From positions 5,642,001 to 5,706,000 of the forward strand of contig NZ_JAKUKA010000001.1 in assembly GCF_023156195.1 (NCBI RefSeq): a stretch of DNA of 64,000 nucleotides. Reading direction: 5' to 3'. Each line of letters begins with the position of its first letter. Position 1 is the first letter of the stretch. The stretch comes from Chitinophaga sedimenti (GTDB lineage: Bacteria; Bacteroidota; Bacteroidia; Chitinophagales; Chitinophagaceae). Made by a program: the position numbers and the translations under genes. Below are positions 9,284 through 19,008 of the stretch, piece by piece. The notes beneath the pieces were generated by a model. That model was not told where the DNA came from and searched no databases. It was given only the letters and a program-made list of their open reading frames with translations.

Positions 9284-11821
9284 TCATTTCTCATTGTTTA
9301 AATCTGAAAGCAGTGCGCGTATGCCCTGTCTGAGGTCGCCGTTAAATTTGGCGGCGTATTCTTGTACTTTTACTTTCTCCCTTTCTTCGGTGGTATATGC
9401 CCAGTATTCGGCGGGGGATGGCTCAAAACCGTATACTTTCATCACAATACCTGCCAGGTCAACATAGAATTCGCGGTATTTTCTGTTAGGATCGTTGGCT
9501 TTATTTAAGGACAGGACCATCATTTTGCCTTTGTCCTGCATGCCCATAGTGGCCTGAATGCCGTCAAATCTATTGGAGAATTTCCGCATGTCCAAGAGAA
9601 TCTTGCAATCAGCATTGTTAAGAATGGCTTCCTTGATAATGGGGCTGCTGATTACGTCATCGATTTCCTGGGACACGACATTGGCTTCGCCGAAGAACTT
9701 TCGAACCGTCTTGTACAGGTATTTTAAAAACTCCGCCATACCGGCTTTGGCGATGGCCTTCCACGCTTCCTCGATGGTAATTACCTTGCGAATTCCCTTT
9801 AGTTTGCGCATCTTGGAGATGAATAACTCCATGATAATCAATGTTATAACCGGGAATAATATCGGGTGATCCTTGACGTTATCAAGTTCAAATACGATAA
9901 AGCGTTCCTTTAACACATCCAGCTTCTCCCCGGAGTTGAGCAGGTAGCCGAATTCGCCGTCCGCATAGTAGGGTTTGAGTACGTAAATGAAGTTGTCAAT
10001 ATCAAAGTCCTTCTCCTTAAGTCCCTCTGCTTTAATTACTTCTGTGTAATGATCACGGACGAATTCGTAGAAAGTATTAAAACACGGAAAAACTTCGGGA
10101 TGCTTGCCCAGGTGTACGTAGTACAGGTGGATGGCGGTACTGAGGGCTACATATTCGCTGCGGCGGAAGGATTCATCGTCTCTTTTCCAAAGCGTCAGGA
10201 TCAGGGTTTTTAGCGATTCCTTTTTTTTCGGTGTCGAGCGTGTCTCCGTCAGCAATGAAGAACGGGTTGAATTTGATCGGGTCTTTTTCGTCGTAGGTGA
10301 AGTAGTAGCCACCGACCAGTTTGCAAAGGCCGTGGTAGGAGTGACCTACGTCTACGATAACGATATGGGCACCCTGTTCATAATAAGATCGGTGTAAGTG
10401 ATTCATAACGAATGACTTACCGCTTCCTGAGCCCCCGAAAATAGCCTTGTTTCTATTGGTAGTCAATCCACTACGCATTGGATAATCACTAATATCAAGC
10501 CAGATTGGACGACCTGAACGGTCGACCACCCGCATACCGAAATCAGAGATCGAGTCGCGGTAAGAGGATTCCTGTGTGAAAAAGCAGGCGGCTTGCTCGC
10601 AGAAGGTGTCGAGTTGTTCGTTGTCGGGAAGATCAGCTTCGTTGCACGGCATACAGCCCCAGAACATCTGTGCGGCGCCGGTGATTTCCTGGCGGGGATT
10701 GGCGTCCATTTGGGCCAGCGCACTGGAGGCTTTGTTGCGCAGGTCTTTTAGCTCGGAGTGTTTTTCTGTCCATACCAGCAGGTTAAAGTGTGCCCGCACC
10801 GGTTGGCGTCCTTGGCTAATGGCCTCATTCAAAAAGGCGTTCACGGCCTCTCGGCTGATGGCGTTTTCCCGAGAATAAGCACTGAGCGACTGCAGGCGAC
10901 GACGGCGGCTTTCCATCTTCTTCATGGTTTTCTGTACCTCATCGATCACCACTACTGGTTGTAGATGTGGTTGCAGGAGAGCAGTTGTCCAACGGGGGCG
11001 GCAAAGCCTACAGAGAATTTTGTTTTGTCGCTACTGTATTTGTCGTATGTGATGCGGGAGCCGGCCATCGATGGCAGGTCTTCCACATCGGCCATCGCAT
11101 AAATCTGGCAGTACTTATCACCGATCTTCATCTCGGGTTTGAAGTGGATGTCGCGGATCAGCGGTGTTTCGTCCTTGTTGGCCAGAAACAGGTAGCGTTC
11201 CAGCAGTCCCACCTCGGTTTCGGACCCGGCCAGTTCGGCGGTGGTAAGCCTGGTGACTTTCATCCAGCCGCCATCGCTTAACAGTTTGGCAAACTGGCCG
11301 AGGCGGTCGCCAAACTCGCTCAGGGAATGTTCGGAAAGGGCGGACGGAGGAATCAGGGAGGGGCGCAGCAGGTTGGTGAACACAGAGCTGGAGAGCTTTC
11401 TGCCAGTCGCCTTCTTGGTGATCATGACATAGCAGTCATGATCGAGCATCGGGCGTTCATGAAAAAAACGTTCGCTTTCCTGCTGGATAAATGTTGGTTC
11501 ATTGACGGTATCGAATTTGCCCTGGTACCTGGCCTCCGTAAACCAGTCCTGTTTGTGGAGAATGGTGCCTGCCGGCAGCAGGCGGATGGCCCTGACCCAG
11601 GTATGGTGCAGTCCATCATATTCTTCAGAGGAAAGGGAAAAGACTTCGGGCAATTCAATTTTAAATACAGCGGTGATGTCTCCCTGCTTGCTAACCAGTA
11701 AATCGTCTTCAATTTTATAGATGGGAATCAGGTCTTCCAATTTTTTAGCTTCGTTCCGGGGAGTTCTTAGTTGCAATAGGATGGCGGCGCATAAGATCAG
11801 CGCCAGGAATGCAAAGGCCAT
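9284..11821 (-). CDS. traG: conjugation ATPase TraG (VirB4-like), two frameshifts
   Basis: TraG is the cytoplasmic AAA+ motor of the transfer channel, equivalent to VirB4. The N-terminus starts at 11821 with a membrane segment and EDLIPIYKIEDDLLVSKQGD. The Walker A motif FGGSGSGKSFVMNH lies in the second segment, and Walker B with KVITIEEAWKAIAK in the third. The frame is broken near 10952 (a missing base in ...NHIYNQY|VVIDEVQ) and in an A8 run at about 10222-10229, where one A fewer restores EKKESLKTLIL. Repaired length is about 845 aa, normal for this family. It is followed by the two lipoproteins and preceded by traF with a 7 bp gap. Confidence 0.93.
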
Positions 11822-11828
11822 GTGTTAA

Positions 11829-12149
11829 CTAAGTTTTGGAGAGAGTGAAAAATACCTTTCGGCTGCTACAAGAAATAGCGGGAGGTATCTTCTTATAGGC
11901 ACCGGCTTTCATCAAACCGTATTGCCCGTATTTGCGTGACAGCTTATATGTCTGAGAGAACAGCCCACACCCTAATCCTCCAGTATACAAGATGCACACG
12001 TAAAGAGATACCCCCGCTATGTACCCTACAGCAAACAGCAGCATGAGTAGTACGAGCCCGCCACCTAACCACCAGATGTACTGGGCTCGCAGGCCCTTAA
12101 ATTCAATGGGTCGATTGATTCCTCTGTTGATTTCGTAGACCGTACTCAT
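11829..12149 (-). CDS. traF: conjugative transposon protein TraF (DUF4133, VirB3-like)
   Basis: A 106-residue frame starting MSTVYEINRGINRPIEFKGL, the typical opening of DUF4133/TraF. Two adjacent membrane segments follow (WWLGGGLVLLMLLFAVGYI and SLYVCILYTGGLGC), then a cytoplasmic tail with YKLSRKYGQYGLMKAGAYKK and a basic end. It is the short two-helix inner-membrane protein that always precedes the TraG ATPase and is compared with VirB3. The gene is intact and ends 7 bp before traG. Confidence 0.92.
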   Translation of the reverse strand: MSTVYEINRGINRPIEFKGLRAQYIWWLGGGLVLLMLLFAVGYIAGVSLYVCILYTGGLGCGLFSQTYKLSRKYGQYGLMKAGAYKKIPPAISCSSRKVFFTLSKT

Positions 12150-12572
12150 AGCTGTATTGCGTTCGGATATTTTTGATAATTATTTTAGTGATGCCAGACC
12201 TTCTGTTATAGTGATGGGTGAAGGGCTGGCGATAAATGGTTGGTAAATGATAGGCGCAATAACGTGTAAGGATAAACGACTTAAACGGTAGTGCAACTAA
12301 ATGTTGCCCGCCTTTTCCGCAAATGATTAGCCGGGCGTTGCTGGTACTGGCCTTCTGCATGATGTTGGTGCTTGTTGCCCGATCCGTTGCGGTGCGCCCT
12401 TCAAGGCCATCGCGCAAGTAGTAAGCGGGTAAGTTTGCCACATGCAGCCTGCACTTCACCGGTTCCGCAATTCCTGTTAGAGAAGGTGCTCTTCGAAGGT
12501 GTTGCCAGTACCAGCGGGCTGTTGGCCCATGTCGTCCGGCTTTATGATGGTTTCAGTAACTGGCGGTCGGCG
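12150..12572 (-). other. 423 bp between traE and traF, no supported gene
   Basis: traE and traF are normally almost adjacent, so this gap is larger than expected. I see no convincing coding frame. On the minus strand there is an open but composition-poor frame (12103-12459) overlapping the traF start. On the plus strand a 32-codon hydrophobic frame at 12323-12421 begins MISRALLVLAFCMMLVLVAR and could be joined by a frameshift to a frame ending inside traE. Neither has a recognisable family. A remnant of an inserted gene is possible. Confidence 0.35.
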
Positions 12573-12935
12573 TTACTGAATGCCGAAAAATCCTTTTAAT
12601 ATGGTGGCTACTACAACCAGAAAAATGCAGCTGCCAAACCAGCTGGTGGCCACCTTGGATGTATCCTGTTCCCCGCTGTTCCACTTGTTGTAAACCTTTA
12701 CTGCGCCTACGATTCCGAGGACTGCACCTACCGCATACATGAGGTCAATGCCGTAATCGAAATACCTGGTAACTTCCGTGTAAGCGTTGGTGAGACCTTC
12801 TTCTGCATTTACAGGCTGGGTTTGGGCGATGACAGCTGCCGAGATCAGGAAGCAACCGAAGGCACAGTAATCTGCGGGGAGGGGACGAAGCAGCGAAAGC
12901 TCACTGGCGATCGCCTTTCTGAATTTTAGTAACAT
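12573..12935 (-). CDS. traE: conjugative transposon protein TraE (DUF4134, VirB2-like)
   Basis: I place the start at ATG 12935 (MLLKFRKAIASELSLL), because the 26 codons upstream look non-coding. The 120-residue protein has a signal-like first hydrophobic segment ending near ...AVIAQTQPVNAEEG. A typical DUF4134 core follows, YFDYGIDLMYAVGAVLGIVG, then VYNKWNSGEQDTSKVATSWFG and a last membrane helix (FLVVVATILKGFFGIQ). This is the small two-helix, pilin-like protein at the head of the Tra structural genes, comparable with VirB2. Confidence 0.9.
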   Translation of the reverse strand: MLLKFRKAIASELSLLRPLPADYCAFGCFLISAAVIAQTQPVNAEEGLTNAYTEVTRYFDYGIDLMYAVGAVLGIVGAVKVYNKWNSGEQDTSKVATSWFGSCIFLVVVATILKGFFGIQ

Positions 12936-13071
12936 ATTCTGTTGATTTTGATCGGAGTAAAAAAGGTGGTATGAGTGCCGGCCGTTGCTGTGCCCTTTGT
13001 CGCAGGGGGACACACCTTCCGGTTGCCCGGGTAGCCGGCCCCATACCTATTTTGGCGCATTGATCAGGCTT

Positions 13072-13614
13072 TTAGCTTACTGCAGGCCACAGGCTGCGTA
13101 CTTTTGAAAGTGATATCGTCAGGCCGCAATCCTGCAGGGCCGCACGGATAATCATGTTCGATATTGCTTCACGTTGCTCGTCGTTAGTTATTTCCGGGTA
13201 CCTGTTGATCACCTGTTGCACGGCTGTCAGTAGTAGTTCTTCTGTTGTTACGTGTCCGGTATTGGCGGTCAGGTCGCCGATCTCCATCGCCAGGTTTTCA
13301 ATGGCCTGCAGCTCTTGTTCATTTTGTTCCTGCTGGTCATCATCGTCGTCAGTATCTGCTGTTATGTCCTGATAATCGCGCGAGTAGTTCGGTAACTGTT
13401 GCGGTGCTTCTGGTCCGCGGATCTGCGTCGCTTCCGGCGTTGGGACTTCAGTTACGTTCCAGACTTTTTTAGGAGATGGAGGGGAGCGGTCGGTTTTGTC
13501 TACGGGTTGTTGTCCTTTGGCGATGTTGTATCGCACCAGAACAATGGCCACCCAGAGCAGATATCCACATCCGACAACATACGTGAATTGCGCCCATGTA
13601 AATGATGAAAGCAT
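13072..13614 (-). CDS. membrane-anchored ICE protein of unknown function
   Basis: The likely start is ATG 13614 (MLSSFTWAQFTYVVGCGYLL), which begins directly with a signal-anchor helix; the 41 codons upstream are poor coding sequence. The 180-residue product has one N-terminal membrane helix, a Pro-rich linker (SPPSPKKVWNVTEVPTPEAT), an acidic stretch (TDDDDDQQEQNEQE), and a helical C-terminal domain. It sits just upstream of traE and downstream of the RteC-like gene, and is probably a cytoplasm-facing accessory transfer protein. The family is not recognised. Confidence 0.65.
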   Translation of the reverse strand: MLSSFTWAQFTYVVGCGYLLWVAIVLVRYNIAKGQQPVDKTDRSPPSPKKVWNVTEVPTPEATQIRGPEAPQQLPNYSRDYQDITADTDDDDDQQEQNEQELQAIENLAMEIGDLTANTGHVTTEELLLTAVQQVINRYPEITNDEQREAISNMIIRAALQDCGLTISLSKVRSLWPAVS

Positions 13615-13714
13615 GTCGATTCGATTTGATAGCTGATAATGTTTTGAACGACACAAAAGTGGCCAACTGACGAGGCGGTATATGCGAGAAATTGCTATGT
13701 AGGATAAAAAAAAG

Positions 13715-14556
13715 TTAAGGGGCGTAGAGGTCATCATTGTCGATACGGCGTATCAGCGCTGTTTTCAGGCTATCCATAAATGGTGTGCGATTCTTTTTGC
13801 GCAGGCGGATGTCTTCGTAGGTGGCGTAGATGTTGGCGATATGAATGCCGAATGCCTGTTGCAGGATTTCGCTGACGGACTTAATGTCCAACCCGGCCCC
13901 GAGGGCCTGGCTTTCAACCAGCGCATAAATCAGTTCAGTGAGATCGGCCTTGGAGGCGCGCCAGATAATTTCTGGGCCTGCGGGGCGCACGGTACCGGTG
14001 TTTGGGAAAAGGATATCGATGCGTGCTGACAGGTAGGTTTCAAGTTCCCGGCACGCGATGATAAGGGCTTGTTCAAAGCTGCGGGGCTGCGCACGGCAGG
14101 GTCGGTCAGTAAAAACATGGAAGAGGGGTGGAAGTGGAGCGCGCCACCCTGGCGGCAGAAGTAAAGTTCGTCCAGGTAGGAGGAGGAGAGTTTCCAGTAG
14201 GTGTAGTGGTCCTGGTTGAGGGTCAGGGTGCGGTCGATCTTTTTGTAGAAATGGCGATAGTAGTCAACCTTTCGGGTATCCGGTCCGCTAAGGCATCCCT
14301 GCTCGATGCGCAGGATCTGGAAATGGAGCAGCAGTTGGCTTTCGATGGCCGGAAGGTGTTCTTTAAAGAAACGGATCTCTGCGGCCTGGTCGGCAAACGC
14401 CTGTTGGGCAGCCGCCGTCCGTAATTGGTAGAGGTGATCCTGGATGATGTGCAGGCGGGCGGTTATCGTTGCCAGATCGCCGTTATGGACGAAGGGAATG
14501 GGCAATAACTCACGCTCCATCGATTCGACGATGGCGCCCGTTGTGGTAGGGAACAT
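13715..14556 (-). CDS. rteC: RteC-like transfer/excision regulator (frameshifted)
   Basis: RteC activates excision genes in CTnDOT. The first frame has the family-typical stretch DTRKVDYYRHFYKKIDRTLT, with SYLDELYFCRQGG after it. It breaks near 14095; the continuation in the next frame reads SFEQALIIACRELETYL, then TVRPAGPEIIWRASKADLTE, LIYALVESQALG and the terminal helix-turn-helix-like part to 13715. Repaired length is about 280 aa, normal for RteC. Both halves belong to one gene. It stands at the head of the tra operon with the two unknown genes upstream, as expected of a regulator carried by the element. The break is probably a sequencing indel. Confidence 0.85.
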
Positions 14557-14713
14557 CAGTTAAAATTTAGGTGTGAATAAATGTGCGGGCAGGATTAGTG
14601 GCAGTGGGTGCATGCAGTTTGCCAATGGACAGCACGAAGGTGGCGGAAATGAAAAAACCGGCAATAGAGCCGGGTTGTAACCCCGAGGGGGCAAGTGCGC
14701 AAGACAGGGATAA

Positions 14714-15894
14714 TCAGTTAAAATCGCGCAGGTGGTTATAGCCTTTGTAAAAAATATGTTCTCTTACAAAGTCGTTGGCTTTCTGGTCTTTGTTGAAAAA
14801 GCTGTTGCGGATGGCGTCACGGGAAAGATCATCTGTTCCTTTGGTGGCAAATACAGCAGCGATGACGGGGAAAAAGGCAGAAGTGTTATCAACGTTAATG
14901 ATTTTCATTTCCATCAGTGCCCGCAGAAATGAAATGAGCTGCTGCCGGCTGAGGTTTACCGGAATTTTGGGTACGGCGGTATTGTTGATATTGATGCCGC
15001 CGAATATGCCCTTTTTCATCAGGATTTCCATTTCCAGATTTAGTTTTTCCTGTTCAAACCAGATGGCATTGGATTCAACAATGGAAGGCAGGTCCGGGTG
15101 CAGGGCGACCTTGGAGCGCACAGGTACCTGGTTCATGGTTTTAATATAGAAACTGAACAGTTTTAGCTTACTTTCCACGTCGGGGCCTTTTCTTTTTTCT
15201 TCTTCTTCGAGTTTTTCCTTTATACGTTTGGCGCAATAACGGAGATAAAATGGCGAGTTGAAATTAAAGGAATGCAATAGCTGGTGGGCTTCGAAGTTAT
15301 AGTCAATGTCCGGCTGCCTGGCGATGTTGACAAACTCGTCGGATAGCCTTGTCAGGTAATCGATCAGCTGGAAGGTGCCGTTTTCCGGGTGCTTAACAAA
15401 ATCTTTGTAAGGCTGAAGCAGCACCGCTTTAAGTCCAGACTCCATGCCGGGCATGCTGGCTGCTTTGGTCAGTTTGCGGATCTGGTTTCTTATAGTGTCC
15501 TGTAGGCGGTTAAAGCTGGAGAAAGGCAGGGGAAGACGTTGGTCGAAGTATGCCGGAAACTGGGACTGAATAAAAAGCAGCAGTTCTTCCAGCTGGAGCG
15601 AAAGCCGGAGGTATTGATCTTTTCCGGATCCGCGTCTGGCCGCAATATATCGGCCGTAGAGCATCTGACAGTAATTGGAAGCCTGCCGGGCGTGTTGGTC
15701 CACGTATTTTAGCGCCGTTTCATGAGAGGGGCATGCCGGTACTGTCTGCAGCAGGCGAAGTCGAATTTTTTGACCTCTGCTGCCAGGGCAGTGCTGCTGG
15801 GCAAACCATCTGTACTTGTTTCAATAATGGAGACGGAAATCCCGTCCTCCATGCTGGCAATGATGGTGTCCAGCTTTGAGAACTCATACTGCAT
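14714..15894 (-). CDS. ICE-associated RteC-neighbour protein (frameshifted), function unknown
   Basis: Two frames form one gene. The first 61 codons (15709-15894) begin MQYEFSKLDTIIASMEDGIS and the second continues ALKYVDQHARQASNYCQMLY. A missing base near 15720 separates them; repaired length is about 393 aa. The protein is helical and basic, with a charged KRIKEKLEEEEKRKG run and a C-terminal domain containing PVNLSRQQLISFLRALMEMK followed by a DLSRDAIRNSFFNKDQKAND segment. This C-terminal layout resembles DNA-binding parts of proteins that accompany rteC in Bacteroidetes elements. I do not give it a name. It lies 157 bp upstream of rteC. Confidence 0.65.
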
Positions 15895-15992
15895 ATAGGC
15901 GGATTTTGGTTACTGGCTTATAAGGTGGTGGGTGAAACAGTAAGTCAGTGACGGTTTTCCAAACAGAAGCAGGATTGGAAGGTGGAAGCCCT

Positions 15993-16609
15993 TTATTGTG
16001 CAGCAACTACAGGGGCCACCAGTTGAAAGGCCGTGCAGGTTAACACCAGCGGGGTATCGCTGCCCTGCTGCTGCGGACCAACTATTGAAAACCCGCAACG
16101 CAGCAATATGTCGATCCACTCGATATCCGCAGAGTAAATAGAAGCATCGAGCTGGGTGGTGTCAGCAAAGCTGAAAAAGTACGACAACGCGCATACCAGG
16201 CCGTGAACAGCGGTAGGCGGATGCGGGATCAGTGGAGCGTTGATGATTATCTGGTATCGATCCGGATGGAGGTGGCCGGCAGATGTTACTTTCTGAACGT
16301 CTATCTGCAGCAGGGGGCATCATTGCGGGTTACAATAAAAGACTGTAGATCGTCTCTTTCAAGATTGGCCATATAGCTTTGGTGCAGGTCTGCCAGGTAG
16401 TTGGTGTTGTGATCGTCGGTGTCGGTATGACGATAGGGCGTGAGCCATTCCATGATCGTCATTTCATCCTGGTCGAGTACAAAAAGGCGAATCGCATAAA
16501 GATCGGTCCCTATGAGAACGGATTGCAATGGTGCTGCCTGATACCCTTCAGGGATTATCTCGCAAAGGCTGGATAGAACATGAGGATAGGTAATGATTTG
16601 GTGTCGCAT
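15993..16609 (-). CDS. unknown protein, first gene of the tra-side operon (frameshifted)
   Basis: The frame starts at ATG 16609 (MRHQIITYPHVLSSLCEIIP), runs to ...FIVTRNDAP and stops early. One more C in the C5 run at 16313-16317 (minus-strand sense) carries it on through LLQIDVQKVTSAGHLHPDRY and YQIIINAPLIPHP to SYFFSFADTTQLDASIYSAD and a stop at 15993, about 205 aa. It is a soluble alpha/beta protein without signal peptide. I do not recognise a family. It is the promoter-proximal gene of the minus-strand block, downstream of the perfect 14-bp hairpin at 16650-16681. Confidence 0.6.
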
Positions 16610-16649
16610 TGTTTTCTGGTTTGGATAATCAATTAAGTACCGGGCAGGC

Positions 16650-16681
16650 GCTATCCTTTCTCAGCTTTGAGAAAGGATAGC
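16650..16681 (-). promoter_or_regulatory. perfect 14-bp hairpin in the leader of the minus-strand ICE operon
   Basis: GCTATCCTTTCTCA and its exact reverse complement are separated by 4 bases (loop GCTT on the plus strand). It lies about 40 bp upstream of the ATG at 16609, in the 513-bp region between the divergent operon start and the araC gene at 17123. No T-run follows it on the minus strand. It is therefore more likely an operator or a 5'-leader structure, such as attenuation or RteC-type control, than a simple terminator. A second short palindrome (GGTAAGCCCTTACC, 16864-16877) lies in the same region. I see no coding frame in the rest of the gap. Confidence 0.6.
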
Positions 16682-17122
16682 AGCATACCGCTGCATGGGT
16701 TGTTTAACGAAGAGCCATAACCGAGGGCCGATGCAAGGCGGATTTTTGGGTGCGGATTTTAAAAGGAAAGGAAAAGTTGCTACCAGGTGGAAAAGGCGAT
16801 GTTGAACTGTTATAAATTTAGTGTAGTCGTGACAGGTAATAAAAAATAATACGACCATATAGGGGTAAGCCCTTACCGATGGATATTTTTATTTGACAAG
16901 GATCAATTAACATTTCTTTACCGAAATACTCCTGAAACCATTATTGAGGCAATGTAATTTCGGATTGTTATTACGCAATGATGACCTGAAGATGCTCAAC
17001 GCGACAGTTGCCGGCGCCTTCTGCAATGATCCGACCCTTTTCTCCCGACATTCCACTTCTATACCCATCTTTTAACTTACGGTCAACTGCCGTGGCAGCT
17101 GGCCGGTATTAAACCTTGTCTT

Positions 17123-18106
17123 ATGGCCCTACACCTTGTTAGCAAGAAGGCCGGTCCTGTGCAAGTGGAAAATGTATGGCCGGAAAAGGTCAAGCAGTTT
17201 CTGATAAACGATGCGGAGGTCCAGTTAACGTCCTGGAACGGTAACCTGCTGTTGATGCAGGAGAAAACCAGCGGTCCGTATGGGATTCACTTCATTGATA
17301 TTTTTACCGAGCAGGTTGATGAATTGGTATCGATTTACGAAAAGCCTATTATTTTATTGCATATCTCATTGGAGGGGACATTGGAATTCCGGCTGGAAGG
17401 CCGCAAAGATCCTGTCGTCCTGCATGAACGCGGTTTAATGGTTACTCTGGTACCCAATCTATCGGCAACCGCCACCATGAAGCCGGGGCGCCACAGGTCG
17501 CTGGCTTTATGTATCGGCGCTGAGCTCTTTTGGGAAATGGTGGCCCAAATCCCCGGTCTTGACCAGGCCCTCGTCAGAAAAAGACCCGGGGATTTGTTTT
17601 CACTCACGCGCCATCCAAAAATTGCCAACAGTCAGATAATTGAATTGTGCCGCTATATCGGCAATGCCAGGGATGGAAGGGACGTGCTCTCGCTTTGCCA
17701 TCAGCTGGTAAAAGGTGTGCTAACGTTACTCAGTACCCCGGCCCAAGCTATAGGGCTTTCCCAAGACAAGATCGATAAGGTGTATTTGGCGAAACAATGT
17801 ATTATCAATAACCTGAAGGAGTGTTACTCATTACAATCGATTGCAGAAAATGCGCAAATTAGCGCCCGGCAGCTGCGTAGTTGGTTTCCTGCAGTTTTTT
17901 CAATGACAACGATGCAATTTGTGATGGAGGTAAGAATGAGAAGGGCAGGGGAGTTGCTGCTGCAAGAACCGCGTTTAACCGAAGACGCTATAGCGGAAAT
18001 GATAGGATATACAGATAATGGCGGGATGAGAAAAGCCTTCAAGGCTCATTACCAGATGTTACCGAGCGAATTCATTACCAAATGCCCGAAATACTTTGTA
18101 AAGTAG
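17123..18106 (+). CDS. AraC-family transcriptional regulator
   Basis: This intact 327-residue protein has a C-terminal AraC-type double helix-turn-helix (about residues 230-325): LQSIAENAQISARQLRSWF, then MRRAGELLLQEPRLTEDAIA, EMIGYTDNGGMRKAFKAHY and the closing LPSEF. The 220-residue N-terminal part is a sensor or dimer domain with a cupin-like beta section (FRLEGRKDPVVLHERGLMV). It stands divergent to the tra block and codirectional with the small secreted protein cluster starting at 18298, with 190 bp between. It is a candidate regulator of that cluster or of transfer. The inducer is unknown. Confidence 0.88.
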   Translation: MALHLVSKKAGPVQVENVWPEKVKQFLINDAEVQLTSWNGNLLLMQEKTSGPYGIHFIDIFTEQVDELVSIYEKPIILLHISLEGTLEFRLEGRKDPVVLHERGLMVTLVPNLSATATMKPGRHRSLALCIGAELFWEMVAQIPGLDQALVRKRPGDLFSLTRHPKIANSQIIELCRYIGNARDGRDVLSLCHQLVKGVLTLLSTPAQAIGLSQDKIDKVYLAKQCIINNLKECYSLQSIAENAQISARQLRSWFPAVFSMTTMQFVMEVRMRRAGELLLQEPRLTEDAIAEMIGYTDNGGMRKAFKAHYQMLPSEFITKCPKYFVK

Positions 18107-18137
18107 TCATCCGGTGCGGATTTCGGAGGGGTGAAAG

Positions 18138-18170
18138 TTTGGAATTGCATACAGAGTGGCCCTATCTTTA
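18138..18170 (+). promoter_or_regulatory. putative Bacteroidetes-type promoter for the small-protein cluster
   Basis: TTTG at 18138-18141 and TATCTTTA at 18163-18170 are separated by 21 bases. This fits the Bacteroidetes primary sigma pattern (TTTG, spacer about 19-21, TAnnTTTG) with one mismatch. A transcript from here would have a leader of about 120 nt before the first ATG at 18298. The match is short and was found by eye. Confidence 0.35.
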
Positions 18171-18297
18171 CTTCAGATCACAGCGCAACAATAACCCCAA
18201 TCAACATTCTCCTGTAGATAAGCTCTACCTAATAGTATTCGATATCTGATCCGCTACCTGTTTCTGTATAATACAGAAATCTTCTAAAACCCAAAAT

Positions 18298-18603
18298 ATG
18301 TACAACTTTTTGAAGTCGAAACTTTCGGCCCTGGTAGCTATTGCCGCTATCCTGGCAGCTGTTACCGCCAGCGCAGCGCAATCAAAAACAGATATCTGGT
18401 ACGAGGTGGTATCTGAAGATGCAACGGATTACTACGTAGGTGATGATCTGACGGGGCTGGTGGAAGGAGAACATTATATATGCATTGAGGCCAGTACCAA
18501 ATGTAAGATCAGGGTTCCGGTATATGCCTCCAATGGAAAGGTTTCAAAGACCGTGGTCATTGAGGTTACAAACGCCGCCAGATATGAGCGGACAAACCCA
18601 TAA
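18298..18603 (+). CDS. two-Cys small exported protein 1
   Basis: A 101-residue protein with a signal peptide (LSALVAIAAILAAVTASAAQ, cleavage near residue 27). The mature part follows the plan shared by six genes in this cluster: an aromatic start (IWYEVV), YYVGDDLTG, a G-x-x-Y-x-C-x(6)-C motif (HYICIEASTKCKI), and a closing beta strand (KTVVIEV). The two Cys are 7 residues apart and could form a disulfide or be modified. It is the first gene of the cluster that contains the kinase-like protein. It is similar in size and layout to small exported DUF6520-type proteins, but that assignment is not certain. Confidence 0.75.
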   Translation: MYNFLKSKLSALVAIAAILAAVTASAAQSKTDIWYEVVSEDATDYYVGDDLTGLVEGEHYICIEASTKCKIRVPVYASNGKVSKTVVIEVTNAARYERTNP

Positions 18604-18632
18604 AGCCTTTTTTAACCCTTAAAATACCGACG

Positions 18633-18941
18633 ATGCGCAGATTATTGAAAATGTTACCGCTACTGATGCTCGTGCTTGCCACGACCACAGCTTTCGCCAC
18701 GATGGCAATCAACAAGGTATGGATCTGCTGGGGAGTATTGTATGAAGATTCAGTATGGTTTTATGTCGACAGGGATGTGACTGGTGAAAATCAAGGAGAA
18801 ACCTATTACTGTATTGAGAATCCGACCCGCGTATGTGTGATTTGTTCGGATGTGGCGCTTGATGCGAATGGACGAATTGCAAAGGTAAATGCTACGATCC
18901 TGTTCTATGGGGAATTTATCGGAATTGCCGATAAGAAATAG
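18633..18941 (+). CDS. two-Cys small exported protein 2
   Basis: A 102-residue protein 29 bp after copy 1, with signal peptide MRRLLKMLPLLMLVLATTTA. It keeps the family plan: VWICWGVLYEDSVWFYVDRD, VTGENQGETYYCIENPTRVC, then VICSD and KVNATILFYGEF near the end. It differs from its sisters in having two extra Cys (WICW and ICSD), so it could form two disulfides. The motif spacing C-x(7)-C matches copy 3. It precedes the kinase-like gene by 67 bp. Confidence 0.75.
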   Translation: MRRLLKMLPLLMLVLATTTAFATMAINKVWICWGVLYEDSVWFYVDRDVTGENQGETYYCIENPTRVCVICSDVALDANGRIAKVNATILFYGEFIGIADKK

Positions 18942-19008
18942 GAGGATTACTGCAAATCATAAACGTACGGACAGCGGTGAAACTTAACGGAAAAAACAAA
19001 ACCATCAC

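Noticed and set aside
12103..12459. Minus-strand frame between traE and traF
   Set aside because: It overlaps the traF start, has poor composition and no resemblance to a known protein; treated as non-coding.
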